From NCBI GenBank assembly GCA_941918925.1, contig OW799237.1, positions 18,829,201 through 18,893,200 of the forward strand: a DNA stretch of 64,000 nt, in the 5' to 3' direction. Shown here one piece after another: positions 9,905-22,546 of this stretch (position 1 is the stretch's first letter; every line of letters begins with the position of its first letter). The stretch is from Phyto melanocephala (taxonomy: Eukaryota > Arthropoda > Insecta > Diptera > Rhinophoridae). The notes under the pieces were generated by a model, which saw only the letters and a list, made by a program, of their open reading frames with translations, ran no database searches and was not told where the DNA came from. The translations under genes were made by a program, and so were the position numbers.

Positions 9905-11305
9905 CCTTAATTACGGGTAATAATTCATTCCATTTTTACCCATCCCATTTTTACCCAATATTTTAAGGTGTCTGATCTTATAGATTTTCACCAGCCATTC
10001 ACCCATTGTCATTAATCTATTTAGTAGCAGCCAAGGCTGATTCATATTTCACCTGCATCTCAATAAGCAGAATTGATAGTATAATATCTGTAGCCAATAA
10101 TAGTGTGTAACTGATGGCAATACATATATTAAAGCAGCACTGACTTTTAATATACGATTCTTATACTTGGGAAAACTTTAGTATAATTGTAAACACTGTT
10201 ATTATATGTAATTTTTTAACAACCTTAGTACTGCGAAATTAAAACGATTGATTTTTGACACAATTGAATGGAATGGACCAGTCAACAATTTATCCACCAA
10301 TGTTCTATAGAAGAAATATTTATCAAAAATGCTCTATAAAACTAAAATTAAGAACAAAACTGCCTGGCTTTATAACACTACTAACTAATTAATATAATTT
10401 TTAATGTATAAGTTTGTTTACAAATTCACTTAATTGCATATTTTTCACAGTATTTTTTTTTTTCTAAATGTTTTCCATAAATTTTACTTTCATTTGCACA
10501 ACTATTTTTGTTACCAAATTAATTTCAATACTGTACAAATTATGTTTGCACATAAGCTGAATGTGTATTTTGAAATTCGTTGAATCTTTTAACAAAATTT
10601 TGCAATACATATCAATAATATCATGTTTCAATTTAAATTAAATAGCACTCTTCACTAAGAGCCTTAAAAACCACACAAATAATCCAGTTTAGTAGACCGT
10701 TATTGAATAAATACTGTATGTATGTATTAGTGTAAATTGTATTTGCATATGAATTTAAATCTCTAATTAAATTTTCACCCCCATATAAAGCCAAGTAAGT
10801 ATTTAAAATATATTAAAATGTTTTTTGCTTTAAAAATTATTTTCTAAACAATCATTTAAGAGAGGCTGATATACTGATTGATTTATACATTTTGAATCAC
10901 ACTTACTTGTAGAGCATGAAATTAACCAAGTTTTCCAATAGAATTTATCTAAATATGCCAATAGGCATACTTACATGCATACGTATACTTAGCATGTAAA
11001 GGGTGATATTTTAGTATTTTGATTTAAATGTAAAAAATATTCGTAACATGCGACAATGCTTAAAATTTCCAGTAAACTACAAAAAAATTATTTAAGCTTT
11101 TTCCACCCCCAGAAAAAATTTTACTTACGCAAATGCTTTTATTTCACCATCATTAAATAGACTAACAAAAACAAGGCTTTCAAATAATTGAATATTATTT
11201 TTAATACTGTGCTGTGTGTTGTGTTTTGTAAATTACGTTGATTTAATAGTCGTTATAATCGACCCACCGAGCAGGCTGATCAAGCTGTAGTGATCACACT
11301 TTGCT
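9905..11305. other. AT-rich intergenic DNA, no gene seen
   Basis: Nothing recognisable beyond A/T-rich sequence, apart from possible further decayed LINE sequence next to 9905-10080. Confidence 0.4.
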
Positions 11306-11307
11306 CT

Positions 11308-11436
11308 TCATTCGATATTAATCCCCCAACCCGTATACGAAATGTGCGTACCGAGGAGAAAACTGCTGCTGTATGTGGGCCGGCGGTATCATTTGACCTG
11401 ACTTCTTTAACAGCAATGGAAATCGCAACGCTATAG
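11308..11436 (+). pseudogene. Tc3-like transposase N-terminal linker fragment
   Basis: The plus strand reads SFDINPPTRIRNVRTEEK and TAAVCGP, then TSLT and a stop. 'PPTR.R.VRTEENIAAV..SV' is characteristic of the region between the helix-turn-helix and the DDE domain in insect Tc3-like transposases. The piece is locally more GC-rich than its surroundings. No DDE part follows, so this is an isolated remnant. Confidence 0.55.
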
Positions 11437-13251
11437 TTAATAATAACTGACTTTTTTTCCAAAATTGAAGAACTTTACTTAGTTGGCACGATCGCACAGC
11501 ACTCTATAAATTAAACCTTTTTGAGGAAAATTTTAATTTTCTAAAGAAAAAAGGGAACTCTCTCTCTCGATAACCGCAATTTCACATTTGTGGTCCACCA
11601 GGCTAGTATTAAACAATACAAAGAAATCAGGTATAACCGACATACATATGTGAAGTAAACTTCTTAGTAAAGTCTCAACTGACCAATGGCCAACACATAA
11701 AAAGTATGTAGTATACATTTAGGCTTAAGTATTTAAGTTTCTTAGTTTGTACTAGAAGCACATAGCAATGACTTTAATATTATAGCTAAGTAGTATAAAC
11801 ATTGTTTAAAAACCATAACTAAAATGAAATTCTACCAAAACAACAATAGAGGATGTTATCATTTCATAGTAATTAAGTTGATGTAATATTTACTTTTGTG
11901 TTTAATTAAATAAGGGGTTGTACTAAGGACGACTTTATGTGGGCTTATTATTTCAAATAAATAAATCGTATTTATTAAATGAAAAGCAAACCAAATATAT
12001 GTTTTGATGAGTAACAAATGGAATGATTAAACAATATACTCCAAATTTTTTTTTTGTGGTGAGCAAAAAATTTAATAAATGTGTGTAAAAATAACATATT
12101 CAATTTGTTACAGCAGAATACACATATCAATTATCACTTACACACTTGCATGCTTTTGATAAGCTTTAAATACTAAAGTTTTCAAGTAGATTTTTAACAT
12201 TTGTCAACTAAACAAAATAATCTTGTTTATCAATAACTTTAACCAACATTTCAAGCTCTATTTATATTACTAAACTTTCAGTTACTGAAGTGAAAAGTTA
12301 AGTCCGCAATTTTATAAATTTTTCTGCAGCATTTATTATTTTGGGTAATAAAACACAATTTGTATGCAAACAGTATAACATAGAACATTCTCTTAATACC
12401 ATTTATTTATAATGTTATACATACATACGTTTCAACGTAAGTTTGTGTATGTTAATAAGTTTGAATGTGAATGTGTTTATAAATGTACTATATTCGAATA
12501 TGTAAATTTAGGCAAGTCGTACATACATGTGTATGAAAAAGAAAACATATTTAATCCGATTAAAAATAAGTGTTAAATTTTTGTATGCGTATATTTTAAA
12601 CAAATAAACAAAAAATTGCTGTTGACATAACGAAAGGTGAATCTTTATTTGGTTTTTCGTTAAAAAAAATAATTTCAAAATAACAGTAACGAAACAAGTA
12701 AAGAAATAAAAATAATAATTTTAAGTATGAAGAAAATACTCAAAAGTATTTCCTTTATATTAGCACGTATGTACATGTATGTTTTATTCAAATCAAATTA
12801 AGAAAAATTAATTACGCACATGTAAGTACTTACAATTTTTACTCACAGCAATTACTAACCCTAACCTTTTGATGAAAAATATAAAAAAAAAATATCCAAA
12901 CAATATAATAAAAAGCACAATGTCAATATTACTTATATGAAATAAATTGCTTTTCTTGACCAGTCTGAAAAAAATTTCTTAAATACGCATCGAAGAGCAG
13001 AAAAATCCTTAATTTTATATATTAAGCCTGGTCAAAATGATAAAGTTCAAAGCATTCCTGATTGTTGTAATTCTTATCCTCCACAGCAAAGTTGTGTTTA
13101 TTATTGCTCTTTTGTGTATAAAAAAAAATAAATGTCCAAATTTGTAATGCCGATTGATCTATGACGACCACTTCAAACCATCATTTAGTTAATGTTTAAC
13201 CGATAACAAAAAAGATAATAAGATGGTTTCAAACAAAGCAAAATAAAAAAG
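11437..13251. other. AT-rich intergenic DNA, no gene seen
   Basis: A long A/T-rich stretch with scattered short TACATACATA-type runs. No exon, repeat end or structured element that I can support. Confidence 0.4.
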
Positions 13252-13886
13252 AACAACTAAGAGTGCTATATTCGGCCGTGCTGAATCTTATATACCCTTC
13301 ACAACGTGTAGTCATGCAATAACAATTTTTTGTATCACGATTCATCTCAATAATATGAAATATGTACATACATGTAAAAAAACATCTCATTGTAAAATTA
13401 TAAATTGAGTTTATGTAAAAAAAAAATATAAAAAAAATAAAAATGGAAGAAAAAAATATAAAATTAGTAAAAAAATTTTTTTTAGTTCAGCTGGAATTCG
13501 ATGTCACGTTCACTCTAACCAGTATACCACGTTTTTATGCATGTGTTGTATGTTGTTGTTGTGAAGAAAAACGATGTGGTCGTGGTTTTCCTCATATCTC
13601 AGTTGTTTATATACCGATTTTACTGATTCTTAATATCAATCTGCTCCCAAATATTTCTGATATTTTAATACCTCACTAGTGGCCAGGCGATATTAGGGGG
13701 CTTCTTAAAGTTGATTTCAACACTCACACGAACAGACGGATAAGGCTCAATTAACTCCTATATTTATAAGCTTTTAGAAAATATATATATATACTCTATG
13801 CTGTCGGAAATTAAAATTGTAGAAATTTCACACGGAATGACGAACCTTTATTTACCCTTTTTCTCTTTTGTGTGAAGGGTGTAAAA
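13252..13886 (+). repeat. mini-me-like repeat, copy 3
   Basis: Head AACAACTAAGAGTGCTATAT with TTCGGCCGTGCTGAA (hairpin with one mismatch) and TATACCCTTCACAACG. It has a short A/T tract, GTTGTTGTTGTGAAG, a reduced GACA tract and a tail ending TGTGTGAAGGGTGTAAAA. It is shorter than copies 1 and 10 because the A/T tract is only about 80 bp. Confidence 0.8.
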
Positions 13887-15224
13887 GGAAAAATCTTTTA
13901 ATATGTTCTAAACAATAATGCCAATTTTGATAAAGTGTTTTCGAAAATTAAAAAGAAGGTAGAAAATACAGTATTGCCGGCACTTAAGATTGTTGTTATT
14001 TTTGTTTGTTTGTAATTAGGCCTTATACAAGGCCTTAATATGTTTTTTTTTCATCAAACTCAAGGACCCCGTTACTCATTTCATATTTATTTATTTTTTA
14101 CACGCATTGGGATATAGAACAAGAGCTTCCATACAAGGTTCTAATAACAAGAAGACCTTTTTATGGAGGACTTTTTGGCTTTTTAACAAAATTTTTGATT
14201 TTTTAATTTTAGTAAGTGTTTTAAAATTTTTTTTATATGGTTAAGTTTCAATAGCTTTTATATTCAGGGCTATTTAACTCACTCCTTTAAAGCTTTAAAT
14301 ACAACCTGATGTGTTTGTAGTTTTTTAATGTTTTTGCTTTTACTTTTGGATTTCTTTAAAGGGCAAGCAGAAGGACTTAAATGATTGATTTTTAACACTG
14401 GGAAAGTAAGAACAAGGCATATTCATAAGGTGTGTGCTACGCAACAACAACAACAATTAAAAAACACGTGCATTTTCTTTTGGCATATATGTCTGCATAT
14501 GACAATTTTTATTTTCTTTTTTTTTTAGTTTAAATAATTTTTAAAAAACTTTTTATTCTCGGTTTTGTATTTTTAACAATGTTTTGAACCGACTAAAAAT
14601 GTGAATTTTAATTGTAGAATAAAAGTAAAATAAATAAGTTTAACAGATGCAAACATATTGTTACAAAAAAATTGGTACCACTGATTGAATACGAGTACTT
14701 TATTAGTTTACTTTGATTTAGAATTACTAAAACATCAAACCAAATTTATAAAACTTAAAAAGAGTTTGAAATGCATTTTATTTAAAATATATTTTATTAT
14801 ATATATAAATTTAAATATTAGTTTAAAATATATTTTATTTTTTATGAATATTAGCTCAAGTGTTTAAGTGAATGTCATAGCATGTTTGATAAAAATAAAT
14901 TGTTGTTGTTATTGGTGTCTTTTACCCCTATAAATCGTAAAAATGTTCCCTTTGTTCCTTCCCTAACACACTAATCGTAAATAAATTTCGCTCCCTCTTG
15001 GGATCTAACGGCTTATACAAATCTCCACCATCTTATACGATTCGTCGCAGCTGTTTTCGCTTCCACATTCCATTGTGCTATGGGCGTTCTTTTTTATGGG
15101 CCAAAGGTTGTTGCCTTAAGATTCAGACTATTGTTATTTTTGCCTTGTGTCAGTTTTCGTTAATCGGTTGTTTTTCCAGATAAGTAAAGGATTGGTCTGC
15201 TGTAGCAGGTGCTAGCACAGTGGG
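13887..15224. other. AT-rich DNA, no gene seen
   Basis: No gene recognised. From about 14960 to 15220 the sequence becomes less A/T-rich, probably as part of the transposon remnant that follows. Confidence 0.4.
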
Positions 15225-15476
15225 GCTGCTATCTATCGTTGCCTAGGGTCAGGGCGCTTCTTATATAGATTGTGAACACCTGCTCCGCCACTGTGGTTTT
15301 CGGCTTATTCGCATAGACCGGTGACTTAAGAAAACCTTCCAAGAAAAGTCAAACCGCACGATATCGGTAGTTAGTTTACTGTCGTTACCCTCAAATCGCT
15401 TGTGTAGAATATCTTATCTATCATGAACTGTGTTGCTTGAAGCGCCATCCTGTTGAAACTATATGACTAAGAAAGA
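15225..15476 (-). pseudogene. Tc3-like transposase fragment (catalytic region)
   Basis: The minus strand starts FQQDGASSNTVHDR (second catalytic Asp block), then DILHKRFEGN after a stop. After a frameshift it reads LKSPVYANKPKTT. These are the WFQQDGA...CHTA and LWG.LKS.VYA.KP.T blocks of the superfamily. The PPRSCDLTP segment carrying the third catalytic residue is not intact. The copy is inactive and highly diverged from the element at 4126-5048. Confidence 0.55.
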
Positions 15477-15818
15477 ATGAAATTTTAAGATATATCTATA
15501 ATAAACAGTGGCACAAACATTAGAAAAATTTGCTTAAAAACAATCTCATTGATTACAAAATTATCAAAACATTGGAAACAACCTTAAAATAAAATAAAGC
15601 AGAATCAGAACAAAAATGAAATAAAATACCTAAACTGAAATAGAACTTTCAAAACATGTTTTAAACTTTTAGTAGACCTACCCAAAGAAAAACTTGCCTA
15701 AAGACTTTAACTTTTAATGTTCTGTAAAAAATTGAGTTCACAGGTACTGAAAGTATCCTTTATAAAAAATTGTTTTATCTTTAAACTGTCCTTAATGTAG
15801 TGTAACGCTGCTGCTTAA
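15477..15818. other. AT-rich DNA, nothing recognised
   Basis: A/T-rich spacer between a transposase remnant and the next mini-me-like repeat. Confidence 0.4.
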
Positions 15819-16654
15819 TTTTTATACCCTTCACACAGTGAAAAAGGGTATATATAGGTTTGTCATTCCGTGTGAAATTTCTACAATTTTCATTTCCGAC
15901 CGCATAAAGTATATATTTTCTGAAAGCTTATGAATAGGGAAGTCGATTAAGCTCTGTCAGTCTGTCCGTCTGTCCGTCTGTCCGTGTGTATGTTGAAATC
16001 AACTTTTTGAAGCCCCCCGACATCGCTTTGACCCGGGTGAGGTATTAGAATATCAGAAATATTCGGGAGTAGATCGCTATTGAAAATCAGAAACATCGGT
16101 ACATAAACAACTGAGATATGAGTAAAAACCCACGACCACCTCGATTTTTTTTCACAAAAACAACATTACAACAACAACATACATACATACAAACGTGTAT
16201 ACTGGTTAGAGAAAACGTGGCATCGAATCCCAGCTGAGCCAAAAAAAAATTTTTTTTATATTTAAAAAATTTTTTTTTTAGTTTTTTTTTTATTTTTTTT
16301 TTATTTTTTATTTAATATATTATTTATATTTTTATTATTTTTTTTTCATTTTTTTTTTGTTTTATATTAATTATATATATTTTAATTATTTTTTAAAATT
16401 TTTTTTTTTAATTTTTTTTTTAAATTTTTTTTTTAAATTTTTTTTTAAAATTTTTTTTTTTAAATTTTTTTTTTAACATACATACGTAAATTTATAATTT
16501 TACAATGGGATGTTTTTATATATGTATGTTTTTTATATGTATGTACGTATTTCATATGGGATAAATGGTGATACAAACTACTGTTATTGCATGACTACAC
16601 GGTGTGAAGGGTATATAAGATTCGGCACGGCCGAATATAGCGCTCTTACTTGTT
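15819..16654 (-). repeat. mini-me-like repeat, copy 4 (full length, reverse)
   Basis: Enters by its tail (TTTTATACCCTTCACACAGT) and leaves by its head (hairpin GCCGAATCTT region, then AGCGCTCTTACTTGTT on the plus strand). The GTCY tract GTCAGTCTGTCCGTCTGTCC (15956 onward) is the longest pure one in the window. The A/T tract at 16240-16470 is almost entirely T and A in plus orientation. Confidence 0.85.
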
Positions 16655-17149
16655 TTTTAATTTTTTTTATGTTTTCTTTTACTCGATGTTTCTGCTATGA
16701 TTTACCATTTCTTTATTTCATTGTCGTGTATTGTTTTGCTATTCTAATTTGTATGAAAACACAAACAATAACAAAGAGGCTGATAAAAACTTTTCAAGTG
16801 ATGACTGATCTGTTTTAGTAAGTGTCATGTTTTGTTATGTTTGTTTTGTTTTTTATTAACACTAAAATATAGTGTTTGAAAGTACTATTAAATAAAATAC
16901 ATAACAATAAGAACATTTTGCTCAGCTCTTTAATATATACCAAAGCAGTAAAAAACAATTAAAGCGTAGTTGACGTTAATGTCGTGAGTAGCAATATTTA
17001 AGTTTTCTTTTTTAAGGTAAAAATTATCTTCATCTGAGACCGACACTTCAGGGACTGTATTCATTATCTTCAAATTTTTTCTTGAAAAATACAAACTTCT
17101 GGAGAAATATTGAGCCACATTGGGTAAAAATTTAAGTGATACTAAAGCT
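16655..17149. other. AT-rich DNA, no gene seen
   Basis: A minus-strand open frame covers much of 16930-17202, but beyond the transposase-like start (next entry) it shows nothing I recognise. Confidence 0.35.
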
Positions 17150-17273
17150 TGTAGTGAACAATCCTGGAGGGCTAATAGAGGAACATTATAACGTAAGCTC
17201 AATTACTGCTATGTGAGGTTCATAGAAGGCATAGACAGCGAAGGTACGATGTTGAATAGTCCAACGCTCTATA
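17150..17273 (-). pseudogene. Tc3-like transposase N-terminal fragment
   Basis: The minus strand from about 17272 reads IERWTIQHRTFAVYAFYE, and then, after frame disruption, LRYNVPL. This resembles the start of insect Tc3-like transposases (a W..EQR.F.V..FY.N..S pattern ahead of the helix-turn-helix). No DDE domain is attached. Assignment rests on a short match. Confidence 0.4.
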
Positions 17274-18694
17274 GTAACTAAACTTTAACTTCGGAGAATA
17301 GAAAAATACTAACCCTCACCATCTGAGATCATTTAAGTTTATAATTTTTTTTTTTTTTTTGATTTTGATTGTCTTATATTTTGCAAATAAAACTGTCAGC
17401 CGAAAAATTTTTTGGATTAGTATGACTTTACGCCATAAGTAACACCAATATTCTATTTTACGTGACTTGTAGAACATCTTTAAAACCCATATTTTCATAT
17501 ACATATGCGTGACTATTCTGCGTCCCGAGTAGAATTAAGTTATTTGGAAATTAATATATATTTAAAGCTCAGATTAGCTAATATTATCTTTTATATATCT
17601 TGAAATATTTTTTAATTTAAACAAATAAAATATAACTTGTAATTTTTTTAAATAATTTTTCTGTAAATAAATCCCCATTCGGATTCCCGGATTTCAAATA
17701 TTTTAGGGATTTGCAAAACCCAGTCGCGTTTGTTATCCTTCTTATAGACTTTCACACATATACGTATAAATGCCTAAAACATACACATACATATGAATTT
17801 ACTGTTGATTTTTGTGTGCATTTGAAAAAAAACTTACAACGTTCAATAATAAACACCCATCTCCCGCGTACGCTTATAGGCACTTGAAGAGACAAGCTTT
17901 TAAATTGTTTCAAATCAAAATTAAGTAGATGAAATAAACCAAAAAGAAGAGCCAACTTTACCCAGATGATGCCCTACATAAATTATGTAGATAAGAAATG
18001 ACCCATTTGTAAATAATCTATTACTCTCCTAATTTTCCACTAGAAACCCATATTTTGAAACGATACTGTAAGCATTTGTCTGTAATTTCTGTTTTAGTTA
18101 AGATATATTATCGGTAAAAAATCGTATATAAAAGCTTATTAAAAATATATTTATAAAAAATTATAAGTTAGACCACTTAAATTTCGTTAAAAAAATGTTA
18201 ATTAAAAATATTTTCTAAAAGTTTTTTAAAACTTTTTTTTCTTATTTTACTTATGGCAATTCATTAAAAATTTCAAAACCAAATTGAAAAGAAAGTATAT
18301 AAACAACTCTCCCCATAATAAGTAGTTGAAAATACCAAGCAATAACAAATCTATAGCAAAACAAATTTTGCCTAAAGTTATGCTACAAAAACATTTTATT
18401 TGTAAGTGCCTAAAAGTAGTACTCATTTGTACGCACTTGGAAAATGTATACAAATCTATAACACATACACAAACATACATACATAACATAAACATACCAT
18501 CTTTAAATATTTTCGCACATTATTACTTTATATGTAAGTGTAAATACCTGCAGGACTTGTCTCACAAGGTTTAATATTTTTTTAGAAAAATTTTATCTTG
18601 CATAGTTGGCGAACAGATGATCTCATCTACAGAAACAACAACTAATAAAAATATTTACACATATAAAGAGTTGGAGATGCAATATTGTTCTTAA
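17274..18694. other. AT-rich DNA, no gene seen
   Basis: No coding or repeat structure that I can support. Several runs of ATACATACAT type are present. Confidence 0.4.
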
Positions 18695-18736
18695 AAACAT
18701 CGGCAATATAATCGATATATCGATTTTTCGATGTTT
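18695..18736. repeat. Nested palindrome with ATCGAT motifs
   Basis: Outer arms AAACATCG (18695-18702) and CGATGTTT (18729-18736) are exact inverted copies. They enclose the 14-bp perfect palindrome ATCGATATATCGAT (18711-18724). It could fold into a cruciform, and it contains TATCGAT, close to the TATCGATA site bound by DREF in Drosophila. Function is unproven. Confidence 0.6.
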
Positions 18737-18822
18737 AGTTCTCTATCATTATTTTTAAAATATCAGAGATTATGATAAAGTTATAAGCCGTGCTGATCGT
18801 TTTTTGCTGCTATTAAATACTA

Positions 18823-19700
18823 TTTTTATACCTTTTACCTGTGGTGCACAAGGGTATATATACATAGCTTTGTCATTCCGTTTGTACTTTCTACAATTTT
18901 CCTATCCGACCCCATAAAGTATATGAATGAGGAGTCGATTAAGCCCTGTCCGTCTGTCCGTGTGTTGGTTGAAATCAACTTTTAGAAGCAACCACATGTT
19001 CCTCAGACTTATGTATGGTATCAATCTTTTGCAAATATCCGGGAATGAATCGCTATTGAAATTCAGCAACCATAACTTTCTGGGATATAAGCAAATAAAC
19101 GCGACTGCCTCTGTTTTTTTCCATATTTTTACCAGCAAAATTAAAATTGTTCAGCCATAGAATAATTTATAGGTACCTTTGCTACTATTTGTAGATCTAA
19201 TATACCTCTAGAGATATTCGTGAAAAATGTTGGATTAATCGGGCTATAATCGGTAAAGTTATAGGCAAAAAATTTTTTGAAAATTATATTTTCCAAAAAT
19301 TTTAGACGAAAACCAATTTTTTTAGCTTCTGGATAACCGAGAGAGTCAATATTGGTATCATCGGAAAGGATTTGGCTAGCGCAATATAAGCAATATAAAA
19401 AAATTTAAATTCATGTTCATGCTTACAATAAATTTAGATATGGGTCAAATCAGGTATTTTGAACCCCCTCAATATTTGTATCAAATGAAAGGGCTTGACC
19501 AGTAGAATACAGTAAATTATTAAAAAAAAATTTTAAATCCAAGATGGCGTCTTAGATATAATTTGAAGTATACTAATGGATGCAAAATAATTGTCTATTT
19601 TTTAATCGTTAATGTTGTCAAAATCATGCAATTACAGAGATGTGGCTGTATTTTAAAGATGACGCATTATATCTTGAATTTGAGCTCACAAATTTTTTAT
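18823..19700 (-). repeat. mini-me-like repeat, long form (GTGCACCACAGG subfamily)
   Basis: Starts TTTTTATACCTTTTACCTGT and GGTGCACAAGGGTATATATA. It continues with the conserved TTTGTCATTCCGTTTGTAC, CCCCATAAAGTATATGAATG, the GTCY tract and GTTGAAATCAACTTT. After the short-form region it runs into ATCGGTAAAGTTATAGGCAA, TATCAAATGAAAGGGCTTGA and ATCCAAGATGGCGTC. The last two words recur in the long copies at 22925, 38256 and 39650. The head end is not clear. Confidence 0.65.
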
Positions 19701-19744
19701 GGTTTATTTGCATAAACCCCAGATCTTAGAAACCTTAAAAAAAT

Positions 19745-20045
19745 CGGTATTATCACACGCATGAACTTGGTGACCAGTTGATATCAGAATTTCTTCAGGT
19801 CATTTGTTTGGACTCGAAGTGGCTTGTTTCGTGCTTGGTGCGACACGCCATAACGTCCTGATTTATGTCACCCACAATAATTTCCATATCATATTCCTTT
19901 TACGAATTCCGATCACCTTTACTTTTATCTTAAAAAAAATTAAGGCTTAATCACTCCGTCCTACCAATATCCGCTCCAGATAGTTACTTATTGTGGATTG
20001 CATGATGATTTTCTGAGCCCCAAATTTTAAAATGTTGTGTATTCA
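19745..20045 (-). pseudogene. Very degraded Tc3-like transposase fragment (tentative)
   Basis: On the minus strand, VWGSENHHAIHNK resembles the IWGSENPH block after VNKQN. Further on, MACRTKHETSHFES and then RNSDINWSPSSC resemble the ATCHTANET... and ...ISR.GD.NWPPRSC blocks around the second and third catalytic residues. The order and spacing fit, but each match is weak. Confidence 0.35.
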
Positions 20046-21664
20046 CACACATTAATATATAAAAAATATAAAATTTTTACCAACTAACACACAAAATTTA
20101 ACGTTACCGACAGTTGTAGAGTAAAATGGCATGAACTGACTCTTACCATAAGCTGTACCATAACCCCAGTGATATGTACAACAAGGGAAAATGTCCTTTT
20201 TCTTAAAATTAAAATGGTTTGCCGATAATACTTCTAAAACTGCAGGCTATAGACAGATTTTTTTTACTGTTTACACATACAGTCATACATATGTATTTAT
20301 TATATACATGTTACTACTTATGTATGCTCTACATATAACATACACATGCACAATAAAACAAAAAAAGGTTCACAGCTCGGATGTTGATAATTTTCACATG
20401 ATTTTGCTGATGTTGATACGTAATGACTTCAATGTCTATAATAATGTTACTTCTAGTTTTAGCAGTTGGCGAGAAAATCGAACAATAGCCGAGGCAGCAG
20501 CAAATAAACTAAAAACAAAAAATAACTAATAACATCTACTGCAAAACATTTCCGATAACACTAATAACATATGAAAAAGTCAATCAGGCAGATAGATAGA
20601 CAGACAAACAGGCAAACATACAAATGAACACACAAGACAGCTATGCTAGCAGAGAGATGAATTTTATGAGATTCTTTTGCTTTCTTTAAAAGCTATAACT
20701 TAAGTTTTTATTCTAGAAATTAATATGGAAAAAATAAAAAATAAGGAAAATATTTTCAATATGATAACGAAAATAATAGGATGAATACAAAAAATATATT
20801 GGTTTTTTAGAGGTTAAAAAGTTGCTGTTTTTTAACCAAAACATACGTAATAAATTGTACCAATGATTTAGAATCTAGACGGGTAAAATTAAAGATAGAA
20901 ACTAAAAAGTAAAGAAAAAATACAAAAAATGAAAACATAAGCTTATTGCAGTTATCTTTGTTTCTGTAAAGTTGTTTAATTGACACTTACAGACATTTTT
21001 TTCTTTTTTTTTATCAATAATTTAACATGTTTTTATGAAAAAAAAGAAATTTTTAACCAAAACTACAAAAAATTTACTTTTTTTCTACACTGATGTTTTG
21101 TAGAAATTGAGTAGTACATCATATATATTGTTTTTTTGTTTAAACTCACTACTCCTCATATTTAGTTTTTTTTTTTAATTTTACAGATAATTTTTTAATT
21201 AAATAAATTAAAATATTTATACAGAGCGGGCAAGAAATTACTATTCCAAAATAGCACTTGTTCAAAAGATTACACTTGAATCTTTTTAACGACAAATTTA
21301 AAAATTCGAAATTTAGAAAACAAGCAAACTTTTTTTATTGTTAAATTTTTTTTATGAAAATATTAATTCCTACCACATTTTTACCAAAAAGTTAATTAAA
21401 AAAAAAGTACCAAATATAATAATTTTCAATAACGCTGTTATTTCTCAATTTAAAAGCTTAACTTATCCTTTTTTTAATACAAGGCAAAAGAAAGTGACTT
21501 ACAAACAATACCAAATGTGACTATTTCTTAAATGAAAGTTATTTTTTTTTATTTTTTATATATTATTTTATATATTTTACTCTTCGCAATTATTTACTTC
21601 TATTTATATATTTTGAATCATAGACATAATTTTTATATCAAAAAATTACAAAACGAATTTTTAC
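20046..21664. other. AT-rich DNA, no gene seen
   Basis: Long A/T-rich stretch. A GATAGATAGACAGACAAACA run at about 20591 is a short tetranucleotide-type repeat. Nothing else recognised. Confidence 0.4.
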
Positions 21665-21780
21665 ATAGTTAACTGTATTCCACTATTCAAGCCCTTTCAT
21701 TTGATACACATATTAATGGTTTTAAAAAAATTTTTCAACAATTTTTTTTGGACGCCCTATTAATACTGATCTTTTGTAAA
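21665..21780 (+). repeat. Fragment of long-form mini-me-like repeat interior
   Basis: Contains TTCAAGCCCTTTCATTTGAT followed by GGACGCCCTATT. This is the internal module also seen at 19490, 23310, 38530 and 40500. Confidence 0.5.
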
Positions 21781-21796
21781 TGTTATATTTTAAATC

Positions 21797-22215
21797 GTTA
21801 GGTTAGGTTAGGTTAGGTTGAAAAGGAGGGGCAATAAAAGCCCAAACCCACGACAGGTATACACTTATGCTCACTTGACATGTTGTGCGCTCCATATGGA
21901 AAATGGAATTCCCAAACAAAAACCATAAACATAATTTCTCATAAATAACGGACTAGTCCAAGAACCCAGTCCCCTCAATGTAACTCCTTATGAATCTCCA
22001 GTTCGAGTTCCCCATGTATTCCAAGTTCGGCATAGTATCCACTGTAAAATTCTCGCGCATAATATGCCCAAACGCAGGACAATGACAGAGGTAGTGTACC
22101 AAAGTCTCATCCTCTTCCTCGCATGCTCTACATGTTGTTTCCTCAGATAATTTCATGCGAGCTAGATGTGTTCTCAACTTCGTATGACCTGTAATTATAC
22201 TAAATTTCCGTGCAC
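21797..22215 (-). pseudogene. LINE 3' end (R1/Jockey-type) with GGTTA tail
   Basis: The minus strand encodes MRTHLARMKLSEETTCRACE and then DETLVHYLCHCPAF, the CCHC-like C-terminal motif of R1/Jockey-type LINE ORF2. After the stop (about 21953) comes a roughly 130-bp 3' UTR, then a tail of four GGTTA units at 21799-21819 as seen on the plus strand. A second copy of the same family is at 63225-63590. Upstream reverse transcriptase is absent, so it is a 5'-truncated insertion. Confidence 0.7.
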
Positions 22216-22233
22216 AACTTAATTATATTTGTA

Positions 22234-22546
22234 TCAAAAAGGTAAAAACTGCTTAACTCGACATAAGCATAAATTGAGACTTCATTGGGATTTCGGAATG
22301 CAAAACTACCCTCAGGCAAATTTTCAACTAACAGGAAGTAAAATTATTTGTTAATACTTTTTTAGTAACAATATAATTTAAAATAATAGCTTATTTTAAC
22401 TTATAATTTAGTTTAATATATTCTTTAATTTGTATAGCGCAGAATTCATATTTAATGTATTTATTTTAAAGAGAATCAATTATTGAAAATCAACTCAAGT
22501 ACTTTCCTAAAAAACTATAAAAACAGTTTTTCCTTATTGCCCCAGA
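22234..22546 (+). mobile_element. GTGGCAA-type MITE, copy 1
   Basis: Starts CAAAAAGGTAAAAACTGCTT near 22237 and ends ACAGTTTTTCCTTATTGCCC. The ends are imperfect inverted copies. The body matches 34441-34787 (AACTCGACATAAGC near one end; ACTTTCCTAAAAAACTAT near the other). No coding. Confidence 0.55.

Noticed and set aside
16510..16818. 102-codon plus-strand open frame
   Set aside because: It covers the head of a mini-me-like repeat and adjoining A/T sequence, with no conservation in other copies.
20191..20529. 112-codon plus-strand frame as a host gene
   Set aside because: Low-complexity N-terminal part, no motif, no splice context. It was kept as unexplained sequence only.
21799..21820. 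Canonical insect telomere repeat (TTAGG)n
   Set aside because: Only about four units, placed exactly at the end of a LINE 3' UTR next to a coding remnant. Diptera lack TTAGG telomeres, so a LINE tail is the simpler reading.
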